Source: Pardosa pseudoannulata (lineage: Eukaryota > Arthropoda > Arachnida > Araneae > Lycosidae). Taken from it: a DNA stretch of 64,000 nt. A model generated the notes under the pieces. The model had not been told where the DNA came from. It ran no database searches and was given only the letters and a program-made list of their open reading frames with translations. Below are positions 19,986 through 31,502 of the stretch, piece after piece (position 1 is the first letter of the stretch; each line of letters opens with the position of its first letter). Both the position numbers and the translations under genes were made by a program. The stretch is from contig CM063504.1 in assembly GCA_032207245.1 (NCBI GenBank), positions 21,985,065 through 22,049,064 of the forward strand, given 5' to 3'.

Positions 19986-21440
19986 TTTCCAGCTAGATCC
20001 TATTAAAGCATATATTAAAGAAGTCTCATATGAGTTTTGAATGGTTAAAAGAGGGGCTGCAATTTTCCTGTATAGTTAAACAATTAAACACAACAGATAT
20101 TGCATTAATTTGATAAATGTTACACTTATATTAACATTTTGCATTGTTATAATTGGTGTTTTAATAATTGTTCTGCAGATACTATCAAAGTCATATTATT
20201 CAAGAATCTCATATGAGTTTTGAATGGATACAGGAGGGGCTGCAATTTTGCAAATTAGTTAAAAAATAAAACACATCATATACCGCATTCATTTGGTAAA
20301 TGTTACACTTATATTAACATTGTGTATTAATATAATTGGTGTTTTAATAATTACTTTTCAAGATTTTATTAAAATTCTGTTATTCAAGGGGTCTCATATG
20401 AGTTTTGAATGATTAGAGGAGAGATGCAATTTTCCTGTGCGCAACAGATACTGCATTCATTTGGTAAATTATACATTATACTAACATTTTGCATTGTTAT
20501 AGTTGGTTTTTTAATAATGGTTCTGCAGGATCCTATTAAAGTCATATTATTCAAGAATCTCATATGAGTTTTGAATTGCTAGAGGAGAGCTACAATTTTT
20601 CTGTGCACAACAGATAATGCATTCATTTGGTAAATGTTACATTTATACTAACATTTTGCATTGTTATAGTTGGTGATTTAATAATTGTTCTGCAAGATCC
20701 TATTAAAGTCATATTATTCAAGAATCTCATATGAGTTTTGAATGGCTACAGGAGAGGATGCAATTTTCCTGTACAGTTAAAAAGTAAAACACATCATATA
20801 CTGCATTCATTTCGTAAATGTTATACTTATATTAACATTGTGCATTGATACAACTGGTGTTTTAATAATTGCTTTTCAAGATCTTATTAAAATTATTCAA
20901 GGGGTCTCATGTGAGTTTTGAATGGCTAGAGGAGAACTGTAATTTTTCTGTGCACAACAGATACTGCATTCACTTGATAAATGTTACAAGTGCACTTATT
21001 TTTTCTGGCCACACCACACGCTTCTTGGAGTTGCGAAAAACTTGGGCATTCAACCTACAATGTGTGAGTGCGGCGAGCAAATCAGTTTCGCAAACCTAAC
21101 CATAGCTGCACTCTCACAGTTATAATTGGTGTTTTAATAATTGTTCAGCAAGATTCTGTTAAATATCAATATTATTGAACAATAATTAATAGTATCCTAT
21201 CAAATATGGAGTCTATTATTATTCAGAAATCTCATGTGAGGTTTGAGTGGCTACAGGAGAGGCTGCAGTTTTCCTGAACATTTAAAAAATTAAACACAAC
21301 GGATACTGCATTCATTTGGTAAATACTGCACTTATATTAACATTTCGCATTGATATAATTGGTGTTTTAATAATTGCTTTTCCATATCTTATTAAAATTC
21401 TGTTATTCAAGGAGTCTCTCTTATATGAGTTTAGAATGGC
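19986..21440. repeat. Satellite-like array, 160-186 bp monomer, eight copies
   Basis: The word TCATATGAGTTTTGAATGG or a close variant recurs at about 20026, 20209, 20395, 20569, 20728, 20907, 21232 and 21424. Also shared are CTGCATTCATTTGGTAAATG, ATATTAACATT and GGTGTTTTAATAATTG. Neighbouring monomers differ in whether they carry TTCTGCAGGATCC or CTTTTCAAGATCTTA, which suggests two alternating monomer types. The spacing between the sixth and seventh copies is enlarged by an insertion. Confidence 0.9.
20989..21112. other. Insertion in the satellite array, about 124 bp
   Basis: Between ATGTTAC and ATAATTGGTG one monomer has about 120 extra bases, GC-richer than the array. The insert starts with AGTGCA and ends with TGCACT, a 6-bp inverted repeat. 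It may be a small transposon remnant; no clear target duplication was found. Confidence 0.45.
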
Positions 21441-21479
21441 ATGTGTAATATTTTGTAATTGTTGGACCTAAACTTTTAC

Positions 21480-22890
21480 AACAGAGTCTATAAAAAGATT
21501 CTATAAAAAGTTTAATTTCAATATTATTATAAAAATATTTTCAATTGACAGTGAAAAGGATACTCTTAAAATTTTCCATTAAAAGAAATGCTAAACAATG
21601 CCAAAGAAATTATATAAGTTGAAGTCTACAACTACCCTATCATTGATTTCCCGCTAGAAATTTTTAATAGATTATCTCAACTCTAAATCAAATATGAGCT
21701 TGCTGTTAATGTTTTAAAAATAATTTAAATATATAGGGGAAATATAATTTAACATTTTACAGTGAGAAAGATCGTTAACAGCATTTGTACGGGGTAATAA
21801 GTTTACAACTATATGTGACTGGTATACGTAAAGAAACTTTTAATAGATTATATCGAATTTCAGTCCAAAATCTATTTAATATAAATAATTTTGAGAAGTT
21901 ATTTGAATAGTCAGGGAGAAAGATAATTTTGAAATTTACCTTTAAAGTAGCTTATATCTACGAATAACTTAGTTAAGATAGTTATAAAAATTCATTGATG
22001 CTTAAAAATAAATTTTATAGCAAAGGAGAAATATAATTTAAAATTTACAATGAAAAATTCTATTAAACTTCTGAAAAATATCTCACAAATGTTAAGGGTC
22101 TAATTACAAATCACTGAAATTAATATGAAAAACTATAATATATTATCTTAATTTGATTTCAAATATCTATTTAAGCTCAATAATGTTTGCAGGCAAATGG
22201 TAAACCATTTAAACTTATTCATACCTAAAGCTAGATTACATAGCAAGTGAGGATTAAAATTTAAAATTTTACAAAAAAAAAAGAACTGTTAGTAATTTGA
22301 AAATAATTGTATTGATAATATGTCTTTAATAATCTTTAAAGTAAGTTCTAATAAATCTTTAATACTCTTTTAATTAGCAATCACTGTAATTTTCACTGAA
22401 AATTATAGTGGAATATCTAAATTTGATTTGAAATATCTATTTCAGATTAACAATGTTTACAAATAAATGGTTGGTTGGTTGGGAGCACTACGGTCTACTT
22501 TTTGCTACACGAGGGCTAATGAGACCGGGACCTACTGTTTAAAGCCGATTCCGAACGGCTACGAACATCCATGCCTCTGTGGGACTCGAACCCACGAACT
22601 CCGGTTCCGAAGGTCAGTGCCCTAACCATTCAGCCATCGTTTGGCTACAAATAAATGGTAAATCAATTTAAACTCATTCCTATTTAAAAATAGTACGGAA
22701 TAAATAAAATTTTAAATTAAAAAAAATCAATTAATCCTTCGAAAATAGTTATACTGTTAAATATCTGATTAGCAATCATTGAAATTTCCATGGAAAATTT
22801 TAGTAGATTATCTTAATTTGAATTCATACATTTGCTAAGCTCAATAACATTCAAAAATAAATAATAAATTGGTTAAGGGTGATAAACTAA
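21480..22890. repeat. Decayed tandem repeat, interrupted by a SINE
   Basis: Blocks such as TTAATAGATTATCTYAATTTG, AAATATCTATTTAAGCTCAA, ATAATGTTTGCA and GGTAAAYCATTTAAACT recur every 200-300 bp with much divergence. It follows the younger satellite array directly but shares no obvious monomer with it. Confidence 0.65.
22472..22645 (-). mobile_element. tRNA-derived SINE S1, complete reference copy
   Basis: Flanked by a perfect 14-bp target duplication TACAAATAAATGGT (22458-22471 and 22646-22659), which fixes the element at 174 bp. On the minus strand the head begins GCCAAACGATGGCTGAATGG (A box), then has the B box GGTTCGAGTCCC. The body contains CGTTCGGAATCGGC, CGGTCTCATTAGCCCTCGTG and TAGCAAAAAGTAGACC, and the tail ends in CCAACCAACCA, a short ACCA repeat instead of poly-A. 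It lies inside the decayed tandem repeat. The intact duplication suggests a fairly recent insertion. Confidence 0.93.
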
Positions 22891-23330
22891 GAGCGTACAA
22901 GATATTTAACCTGTACAAGTATTTTTATAGCTTTTAGCTGTATAATTATATAACCACAGGAGGAAATTTTTCCCACGCAAAAGCCGTGAAACTATTAAGT
23001 GTAAACGAGTCGGTCTTTTTTTTCTTCTTTTAAATCTGGTAGACTGTGAGTTACCCCAAAGATAACAATCACTCAACGATGAGTGTATTTTCCTTTTATG
23101 CCTCATGATTTCGATTACACTCAACTCATCTGTCCACATCAAGATGGGCAGTAACGCACTTATCAGTATAATTTTATACCACTTTACACTTATCATTCCG
23201 AACTGGTTCGCGAGACACAAAAAATATATATGCATAAAAAGGGGCCGTATCTTGTTATATAATCTAACGACACTGGGGAGTGAAGGTTAGGTCATCAAGG
23301 CGTGACCTCTTTGGACTCATCAGTGATCTC
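22891..23330. other. Unique-looking DNA
   Basis: The minus frame at 22906-23235 (109 codons) and plus frame at 23105-23290 overlap each other and show no known motif. No repeat was recognised. Confidence 0.4.
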
Positions 23331-23534
23331 TCCAGACCCTTCGTGCGTGCGTACATATATCATATATATACATATAGTGGGCGCAAGGGGTCAGCGGCAT
23401 GTGTCGGCGCAATCTTGTCTTGGGCCACTTGTTTTCGGCCGTTATTCCCAACGGCTTTTTTTCCATATCCTCGGAAGAATTCGGAGGACGGAAACGGATG
23501 TCATACGATTCCGTGCGGAACACGCGGCAAAATC
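23331..23534. other. GC-rich, CpG-rich patch before the 0.58-kb satellite
   Basis: CpG dinucleotides are frequent (for example CGTGCGTGCG near 23341 and GTGCGGAACACGCGG near 23512), in contrast with the AT-rich setting. Several overlapping frames on both strands exist (23280-23714, 23302-23580, 23399-23638, and 23320-23523 on the minus strand), which is normal for GC-rich noncoding DNA. It could be a regulatory island or part of the original unit from which the satellite grew. Confidence 0.35.
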
Positions 23535-25345
23535 ACGGGTCGTATGGCGTACGGGGGTGTACGTCTCTCACTCCACCTGACCCCACTGTCGCGCCCCGCC
23601 GAATCGAAGATTATTACGTTAGGAGTGAATGCAGTTGAGGTGCATGCGATATCTCAAACATCGAAAATGCAGAGAATGAAGTGGATTAGGAAAATGTATT
23701 TCGTTTCAAGGTAGAAATGGGATCAAAATATTTATATACTATGATATGATTCTATATTTAAGATTTTGTCCTAATTGATTAGCAAATTTGAGATTATTAT
23801 GTTGTCAGTGAATGCTGTTGAGGAAAATACAACGCCTTGACAACGAAAATGTAGATATTAGAGAGTGTGGGTTATGGGGGTCCATTTACTTCAGGATAGA
23901 AATGGGTTTAAAATATTTATATGCGGTTCAAACTTCTTATGCGGTTCTTATAGTGTTTATGATAACACTATAAGAACCTAAGGAAATATTGTTATAAATG
24001 CTTCGGTGTAATTTTGTTTTTTTCTCATCTTATATTTACGTACGTAGTGTGCAAATATCTTGGATTGTATTTAGAGAACTAATTTAATTTTATTTCAATA
24101 AATGTTGAACCACATCACAAAATCACTGCGTCATATGTCGACTAGGGGTGTATGTCTCCTACTCCAAACGACCCCACTGTCGCGCCCTGTCGAATTGAAG
24201 ATATTACGTTAGGAGTGAATGCATATGAGGTGCATGCGATGTCTCAAACGTCGAAAATGCAGAGAATGGAATGGATTAGGAGCATGTATTTCATTTCACG
24301 ATAGAGATAGGATCAAAATATTTTTGTACTATGGTATGATTCTGTATTTAAGATTTTGTCCTAATTGATTAGTAGATTTGAGATAATTATGTTGTGAGTG
24401 AATGCTGTTGAGGCAAATACAACGCCTTGACAACGAAAATGTAGAGATTTAAGAGTGTGGATTATGAGGGTCCATTTCCTCCAGGATAGGAATGGGTTTA
24501 AAATATTTATATGCGGTTCAACTTGTTTATGACAATACTATAAAAACCTAAGAAAATATTGTTATAAATGGGTTTTCGATATAGTTTAGATTTTTTCTCA
24601 TTTTATATTTACGTACGTAGTGTGGAAATAATATCTTGGATTGTATTTAGAGAACTGATATAATTTAATTTCAATAGATATTGGACCACATCACAAAATC
24701 ACGGGGTTGTATGTCGTAAGGGGGTGTAAGTCTCTTACTCCACCTGACCCCACTGTCACGCCCAGCCGAATCGTTGATTATTACGTTAGGAGTGAATGCA
24801 GATGAGGTGCATGTGATGTCTCAAACGTCGAAAATGCAGAGAATGTAGTGGATTAGGAAAATGTATTTCATTACACGATAGAGATGGGATCAAAATATTT
24901 TTATATTAGGGTATAATTCTGTATTTAAGATTTTGTCCTAATTGATTAGTAAATTTGAGATTATTATGTTGTGAGTGAATGCTGTTAAGGAAAATACAAT
25001 GCCTTGACAACGAAAATGTAGAGATTTGAGGGTGTAGGTTAAGAGGGTGCATTTCCTCCGAATAGAAATGGGTTTAAAATATTTATATGCGGTTCAACCT
25101 GTTTATGACAACACTATAAGAACCTAAGGAAATATTGTTAGAAATGGGTTTTCGATATAATTTGGATTTTTTCTCATCTTATATTTACGTACGTAGTGTG
25201 CAAATAATATCTTGGATTGTATTTAGAGAATTAATTTAATTTAATTTCAATAAATATTGGACCACATCACAAAACCATGGGGTCATATGTCGACTGGGGG
25301 TGTATGTTTCTTACTCCTCCAGACCCCACTGTAGTGCTCCACTAA
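23535..25345. repeat. Higher-order tandem array, about 575-590 bp unit
   Basis: The unit start around GGGGTGTA, then CTCC, GACCCCACTGT and CGCC, recurs near 23554, 24144, 24721 and 25297. Each unit has two diverged half-units, one with TTAGGAGTGAATGCA and one with TTGTGAGTGAATGCTGTT, each followed by CGAAAATG and then ATGGGWTMAAAATATTT. The array is therefore a dimer-based higher-order repeat. It has no transposon termini and no coding frame common to all units. Confidence 0.9.
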
Positions 25346-26010
25346 AATTGCGATTATTATTAGGAGAGAATTCAGATCAAGAACAGATAAAGTCTTGATA
25401 ACGAAGATGGACAGAGAATGCAGTGGCTTGCGAACATGTATTTAATTTCAGAATTGAGTGAACTCTAAATATTTATATGTTACTATATGATTCAATACCT
25501 AAGATTTAGTCCTAGTTGTTTGGTGGATGGAAGGTTATCATGATAGTAAGGAATGCACATGAGGCACATACAGCAGCTTCACTGTAAAATTTGAGTGGAT
25601 TATGAACGTGTTTTTCATTTCAAAATAGAAATGGATCCAAAATAGTTGTGATTATGATATCATTTTATGCCTAATTTTATGTCTTTGTTGTTTGGTAGAT
25701 GAAGATTTTTATGTTAGGAGTGAATGTCGATATAGCTCTTGAAATGTCTCGGAAAATTAGAGATGTTAGAACTGATTACGAGGGTTATTTATTCTCAGGA
25801 TAAAGCTAGATTAAAAATATTTATATGCAGGGAAACAACTATAACGAAAAATTAAGGACCTAGAAAATTACTGTTGTAGACAGATTATCGATATAGGCAG
25901 TTTAATCATTTGTGGATCCAATGTAAGTGATCTGCATATAATATCTTGGATTTTATTTAGAGATCTAATTTAACTTTATTTAAATAAATAGGAAAATATT
26001 TACTTGATTT
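25346..26010. repeat. Decayed outer units of the 0.58-kb array
   Basis: Half-unit words (TTAGGAG-GAAT, AACGAAGATGGACAGAGAATG, TAGTCCTAGTTGTTTGGT, TTAGGAGTGAATGTCG, ATATCTTGGATTTTATTTAGA) continue with greater divergence. A related fragment is at about 51180-51480. Confidence 0.75.
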
Positions 26011-26110
26011 TTATATAAAACTCAGTTACAATTACAAAATGTACCTAGAACAAAAGAAATTAAAATTATTTATATTTGTAAATATAAAAATAATGAAGAC
26101 ATTATCATAG

Positions 26111-26779
26111 CAGTTTTTCCCAAACTTGTTATGCCCACGGACACCATCTCTAAACACTGAAGTGAAATTATTTTATACAACTCAATAACAAAATTACAAT
26201 TTTAACTTTAATTTTTTAACAGTAACGCAAACATAAAATGCAAATAAAACATTTTGATGATTAAAATAAAGTTAATTAAAATTATATACTATGCTTCTAA
26301 ATATAAAAATATTTTAAATCCCATTATTGAGCTGGATGAGCCTGGTTGGCTAATAGGAAATTATTTACATATTTATGTTTCGTACTATGTTTGTGAAAAA
26401 CCAAAACAGAGTCTTATCAGAAAATTGAGAAGGAGTTATTATAAAAACAAGTTAAATAGAGAGAGATGGAGAGAAGGTGTGGGGAATCCAAATAACAAGC
26501 CAAATAATGTCTTTGTTTACCATTCACGCTGTTGTCCTGACTCAGTAAGGGATGGAAAATAAATGACCGGCAGAAAAATGGCAACTATTCATTTATTTCT
26601 ATTTGTTTTAGCTTACATAAATATAAAAATGGGTCAGAATTATTTTACTTTGTATTAAACCTTTTTCGAACCCGCAAATGTTGTCCATGTGCCCTTAAAC
26701 TAATTTTTATTTACCTTGGACACCTTCAGAGATCTCACAGACCCCTAGCAATCTGTTGGAACTCCTTTGAGAACCACTG
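26111..26779. mobile_element. hAT-like non-autonomous element 1
   Basis: The left end CAGTTTTTCCCAAACTTG and the right end CTTTGAGAACCACTG are the diverged inverted ends typical of hAT elements (CAGTGGTTCYCAAA type). The flanking octamers TATCATAG and ATTTATAG agree at only 5 of 8 bases, so the insertion is old. No hAT transposase domain was seen. The plus frame at 26254-26562 (102 codons) lies within it and has no known motif. A related, interrupted copy lies at 61760-61850 and 63765-64000. Confidence 0.7.
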
Positions 26780-27820
26780 ATTTATAGTAACATTATACCT
26801 CCTACAAGTTCTGAAAAGGGAAATTTTGCTCAATAATTCTTTCCGTAGTTTAAGACCCAAATTAAGCAATATTGTAATTATATGTAAATAACGAGTCCTC
26901 ACTTCTTATGTTAACAGTAGTTTTATTTCATTGCGCTACCTTGGGTAATTTTCTTATAGATATGCAGATAAATAGATACATAGAGATATATCTGTATGTT
27001 CTCCAAAATACCCCAATACAGTTAAATAACAACATCCACTAAAATAAAATTCGCTTTAAAATCTAAACTTATATTTGACGCGTTTGCTTTAAAAAGTTCA
27101 TTTCCCTTTCAAATTATAAGAAATAAAATAGAATAGAGGATAAGAAGATTTGGAATATTTGGTTGGAGACAATAAAATTTGCTATCATGCTGAGAAAATA
27201 AAGTTGAAGCCTCGAATAAATTGCAAGCAAAACTGACAAGCAAAAATTCCTGAGCATCTTCTCCCACGGCCAGAATCCGAAAGTACAACAATAACAAAAA
27301 AACTATGCTCCATTGTTGTTATAGTCCGACATGTTCCTTACTATTTAGAATAAAATAAAAGTAAAAAGGTATGAGAAGAACACGATTCTTTCCTAAATAC
27401 TTAAAAAATCGTATTTTTTCTTCTCCGGCATTCCATTTTTAGGAGTTTATTTTACTTTATGACGTGGACAGAGAAGTCATATCACATTTCTTTCTTGTTT
27501 TTTCCGTGACGAACACCCCTACTTAACATTTGTCTTTGAATGCTCCAAATAGCCCGATCGTCTAACTCGTTTTGGAAAGTCGTGATGCAAAGTGAGAAAA
27601 CAATCAACAGAGAGAATATCAAACTGTAACGTACTCCATCTTTGGTCATCATTTCGAGATTTAAGGATGCATATACAGGAAAATGTCTCTGTAAAACCAT
27701 TTCTATAAAATGACTACCTATCATAAAGAGCGTTTATTTCTGTTCTATATTTATAGTTCATTGTATGAAGTAAATGGAATATTGTAATCACGAAAAACTG
27801 CAGTAACTTCTTTTGGTTTT
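26780..27820. other. Unique-looking DNA
   Basis: Small minus frames at 27109-27297 and 27482-27724 lack recognisable motifs. No repeat was recognised. Confidence 0.4.
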
Positions 27821-27849
27821 GCCTGGAATAATTTAGACAAAATGCCGGT

Positions 27850-28245
27850 CTGTAAGCAAGAAAAGTTCATTTCGAAGCTTTAATTATTCCTTTTGGCTAT
27901 CCCTGAATTATTTTGACCAATTTTGTCTTAATTTAGTGCATAACTCAAAAATGATTTGCAATAAAAGGTTTAAATTAGTATTCAAAATTCGAAAAGGCAC
28001 ACACCTTCAGCCAACCTAAAAGATTTATAGCTGCCAAGATCACGGCGATCGGTCCCTCTCCGCTATCCCTTATTGAAAAAAATTCATGATTTACATTTAC
28101 AAAATTTTAACAAAATCTCGTTTACTGCATTGGGATAAGTTTTTTTTAAATTTGAAATGTTAAACTGAACGTTACGAAACGTTCATTTCGAAACTTTAAT
28201 TATTCATTTTGCCATCCCTGAACGCAGTTTGACTATTGTTTGTTT
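27850..28245. repeat. Direct repeat, two copies 318 bp apart
   Basis: GTTCATTTCGAAGCTTTAAT near 27867 returns near 28185 as GTTCATTTCGAAACTTTAAT, each followed by TATTC-TTTTG-C and ATCCCTGAA. Only about 65 bp is well kept. Confidence 0.65.
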
Positions 28246-28596
28246 ATACATATATTTTTACATTATTTCACATATATGAAAAATGTTAATGGATTAAAGT
28301 AATTTTTTTCTGAAATTGCAGCAAAATAAATCAAATGACATAATTTTCTGGATAAATATAATAAACTAATACAACAATATTATTATCTGTATCGATTGTC
28401 ATGAATTCCATGTCCCTCAGATTCCTTTGAATTTCACAAATCCTTTACAGTATCCGAGAAATAGCGACAAATGGCGCAAAACTGCCTCTCGAGAAAGTAT
28501 CTCTATCTATTCGGAAAATGGTAAATTAAATATTATTCATTGGACGAACGAACAGATTTTGGGCTTCACGGAATTGAAACACCGTTTTTTCTCTTG

Positions 28597-28657
28597 CCCC
28601 AACTCAGTTCGAACATTCCAATATTGAAGCATTTGTGTTGGCCGAACTAAGTTGGGG
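28597..28657. repeat. Imperfect hairpin near a piggyBac-like right end
   Basis: CCCCAACTCAGTTCGAACA pairs with TGTTGGCCGAACTAAGTTGG and GG, with one mismatch and a three-base bulge, around a 20-base loop. Then follow TTTACAGGTAAAGGG and TTAA (28669-28672 region). This arrangement, hairpin then GGG and TTAA, resembles the ends of the TTAA elements elsewhere in the window. The left end is not clear; AATCCTTTACAGTATCC near 28437 is a possible decayed one. Confidence 0.5.
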
Positions 28658-28699
28658 TTTACAGGTAAAGGGTTAAAGGACTTAAGGGAACGTTTTCGA

Positions 28700-30260
28700 G
28701 ATTTAAAATCCATATTATAACTTCTTTTATTCAATTCACCATAAAATAGATAATTCTGCTCCTTTTAGGGTGAATTTTTTACAAGTTAGTTGAAAATGAA
28801 CAAACTTAAAAATAATTATTCAGCTCAAATTTATTTAGCTTGACATTTTGAGTAGAATATTTAAATAAAACAATAAAAATATACAACATACGAAAAAGTG
28901 AAATTTGCTTATCCGCAAGATATCTTGTAAAAAATGTTTCAAGAATTCTACTAGAGTCAAAGAAAGCTACAAAATACTTTATTTTGTGCGAACGGTTACA
29001 GTCAAGCTAACTGACGATCTGTTGAGTAGCAGCGTCGTTTATATTTTACATTTGGGCAGCATCACTTCACTTCAGTTGAAATCTTTTCTTTCTCAACATA
29101 CCTTTTGAAATAAGTAACCTAAAAACATAGCTTTTCTTTTTATTCAAATTTAAGTAAAATAGATATTTCATGCTGTAAACGAAAATGTTAAAAATTAGAA
29201 ATCTAAATAAAATTCTTTAAAATTTAAAAATAATCAAAAATTATTAGTAAATTGAAAATTCAAAAAATTGCTGTATAAAGATATAAAATAAAGTATATTA
29301 CTAGTGTGAATATAATTGAGGCTCACAGAAAAAAAATAATTGTCTCCTATTTGAGATAAAAAAAGAGTTTCTATTTACAAATTTCAAAAGGCATTCGAAT
29401 AAAGAACGTATAAAAAGAATGCATAAGAATAGTTTCATTTCATAATAAAATTCTAGAGAAACAAAAAATATCTGTCAATTTTGTATGTATATTTCATATA
29501 CTAGACAGTGGGAAACCGTTTCCCAAGAAAAATAAAAAACTTGTTTTTTAACCCCTTGCCTGTGGAATAAATATATTTTAGAAAAAAGTGCCAAAAGTGG
29601 GAAAAAAAATTCTCTTTAATTTTAATAACAAAATGGCGGATAAGTCGATTTTCATTTTTTTTCTTTGTTTTTATTTGGTATAAATACTTTGTTCATATTT
29701 TTAATATACTGTTTTATATAATAAAACTAAATAGATTTTATAAAGTTATATCCTTCTTAATATTCTAAGAAAACTTTTATTCTAAACAGAACAGAACTTT
29801 TTAATTTATAACGATTTGACCTCGACAGCTATCCTGTTTCCTTAAATTATCATGCTAAACAGGTATATCTAAAAAAATTATCAGCACCGTAGAAAAATGA
29901 AAAATGAAAAATGAAGTAAGTAAATAAATAATTACGAATGATCAAATAAAATATTGTTGTAGACAACATTGTTATACGTATGTTTCACTGCATTAAGTTT
30001 TAAAAAATTTTAACGTACTGTATAATACTGTAGTTATAACTGTTTAGTGCCACGAGGTTGACACTAATATTTGTTTGACACACAGCTTTCTTGCCATGAA
30101 ATATCTATGTAAATTGGACTTTTTGTAACTATATTTTAACAATCATAAAAAAAAAAAAAATTTTTTTAATGATGAAATTTATAATTTTTCGGAAATTAAA
30201 ATGAGAATATGTGATTATCCTAATGTATTGTAATACTAGTCTGTGATTGTTAACTTTGCG
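28700..30260. other. AT-rich DNA without recognised gene
   Basis: Contains a small palindrome GGGAAACCGTTTCCC at 29509-29523 and a lone TTAACCCCTTGCCTGTGG near 29548 that resembles a piggyBac-type left end without a partner. Short open frames show no motif. Confidence 0.4.
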
Positions 30261-30265
30261 AACAC

Positions 30266-30404
30266 AAATGCCCATTAATGTGTAAAAAATCTGTTGTTGC
30301 CATTTTTGCTGGCAAAAACTGTCAAAAATCTATTTTGGCTGGGGCGGTTTTTACCGGTTTTTATCACGGTTTTTCCCCCTGTAGCAAAAACTTGCCAACC
30401 CTTG
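30266..30404. mobile_element. Possible hAT-like terminal fragment
   Basis: GTTTTTACCGGTTTTTATCA and CGGTTTTTCC are followed by CTTGCCAACCCTTG, which as a reverse complement (CAAGGGTTGGCAAG) looks like a hAT-type end. No matching left end was found, so only a fragment is claimed. Confidence 0.3.
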
Positions 30405-30489
30405 TTTAAACCTAAATATTAATTTGCACGGTAATCTGGTACCACTCTAAGAGTATTACAAGCAAAAATTACATTGGAATTTCCTTCAA

Positions 30490-30511
30490 CTTTTTTTTTT
30501 TTTTTTTTTTT
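30490..30511. repeat. Poly-T tract
   Basis: A run of about 22 T. Confidence 0.95.
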
Positions 30512-30671
30512 CATTTGGGGTTTATTTCAATAGACGACAAAATTATAGATTTAATTCCATTTTTTAAAAGAAATATACCGTTTAAAAGCAGGTTTCTTTA
30601 CTTCTTTTTAAATTATTTAAAAAAACAAAGACAAAAGAAAACTGAGTTTAAAGGGACTAATGTCATTAGAT

Positions 30672-31494
30672 CAGAGGTGGGCAAAAGCCGGCCAGCGGAC
30701 CGGATCCGGCCCTTTTGCTTACTTTATCCGGCCCGTTGAAAAATCCTGCATGCAATTTTTTTTTTCAATTTATGCAATTTATTTGGTTCAACATATATTT
30801 GTGAAAGAACTTTTTTGTTAATGATTTACACGAAAAATAAATATCGATTACAAATTACGGACGAAAATCTACACTCGGTATTAAAGATTGCTACAGGTAA
30901 TTTGGATCCAAATTTTGAAGAAATAATATGAAATGAACATTCTATATTTCACGTTTCACATTAACTAAAACTATTCTATTTTAACGTTTGATGTTTGTCT
31001 TTTCTTTATTAATTCTATTTACAAAATCATATTTACAAAATATAATATAAATATAAAAATGTAATAACTATGATCAAAATAAAATAATTTGTATCGTTAA
31101 GAATTAAATCAAAATCAAAATAAAATCTTTCATTAACTGATTTATTTAATGACCATTAATTTAATATAATGAACCATATTTCTTTAAAAATTACGTGATA
31201 TATTTTACTGGGCACAAATTGTTCGCATGTACACCTAAGTAAGGCAATTTATTATTACTATTATCTTTTATTAACTGTCAAATTTCTCTGTCCAAATGCT
31301 TTAAAATGATACTTATAGTGTTTTTGTAAAAAGAATTTTTTGGGCATGGAAATAACTCCAACCAAAACTTTCGCGTGTGCACAGCGTACGCGGTATAGTC
31401 CTCTGGCCCGAGAGACATTTTGAAAATTTCATTTTGGCCCGCGTTCTTTTAAGCCAAAATTTCATTTTGGCTTAAAAGTATTTGCCCACACCTG
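30672..31494. mobile_element. hAT non-autonomous element 2
   Basis: Left end CAGAGGTGGGCAAA and right end TTTGCCCACACCTG form a 14-bp inverted repeat with two mismatches. The flanking octamers CATTAGAT (30664-30671) and CACTAGAT (31495-31502) match at 7 of 8, as expected for the 8-bp hAT target duplication. CCGGCCC near the left end and GGCCCGCG near the right end are typical subterminal sequence. The 823 bp hold no transposase frame. Confidence 0.92.
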
Positions 31495-31502
31495 CACTAG
31501 AT

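Noticed and set aside
23280..23714. A 144-codon plus frame, the longest outside simple repeats
   Set aside because: It overlaps three other frames in the same CpG-rich patch and runs into the satellite array. The reading frame is not kept in the other satellite units, and no domain was recognised.
26254..26562. A 102-codon plus frame as possible hAT transposase remnant
   Set aside because: It lies within hAT-like element 1, but I see no hAT catalytic or dimerisation motif in the translation.
29509..29566. Palindrome GGGAAACCGTTTCCC followed by TTAACCCCTTGCCTGTGG as a further TTAA element
   Set aside because: The hairpin is on the outer side of the TTAA, and no partner end was found downstream.
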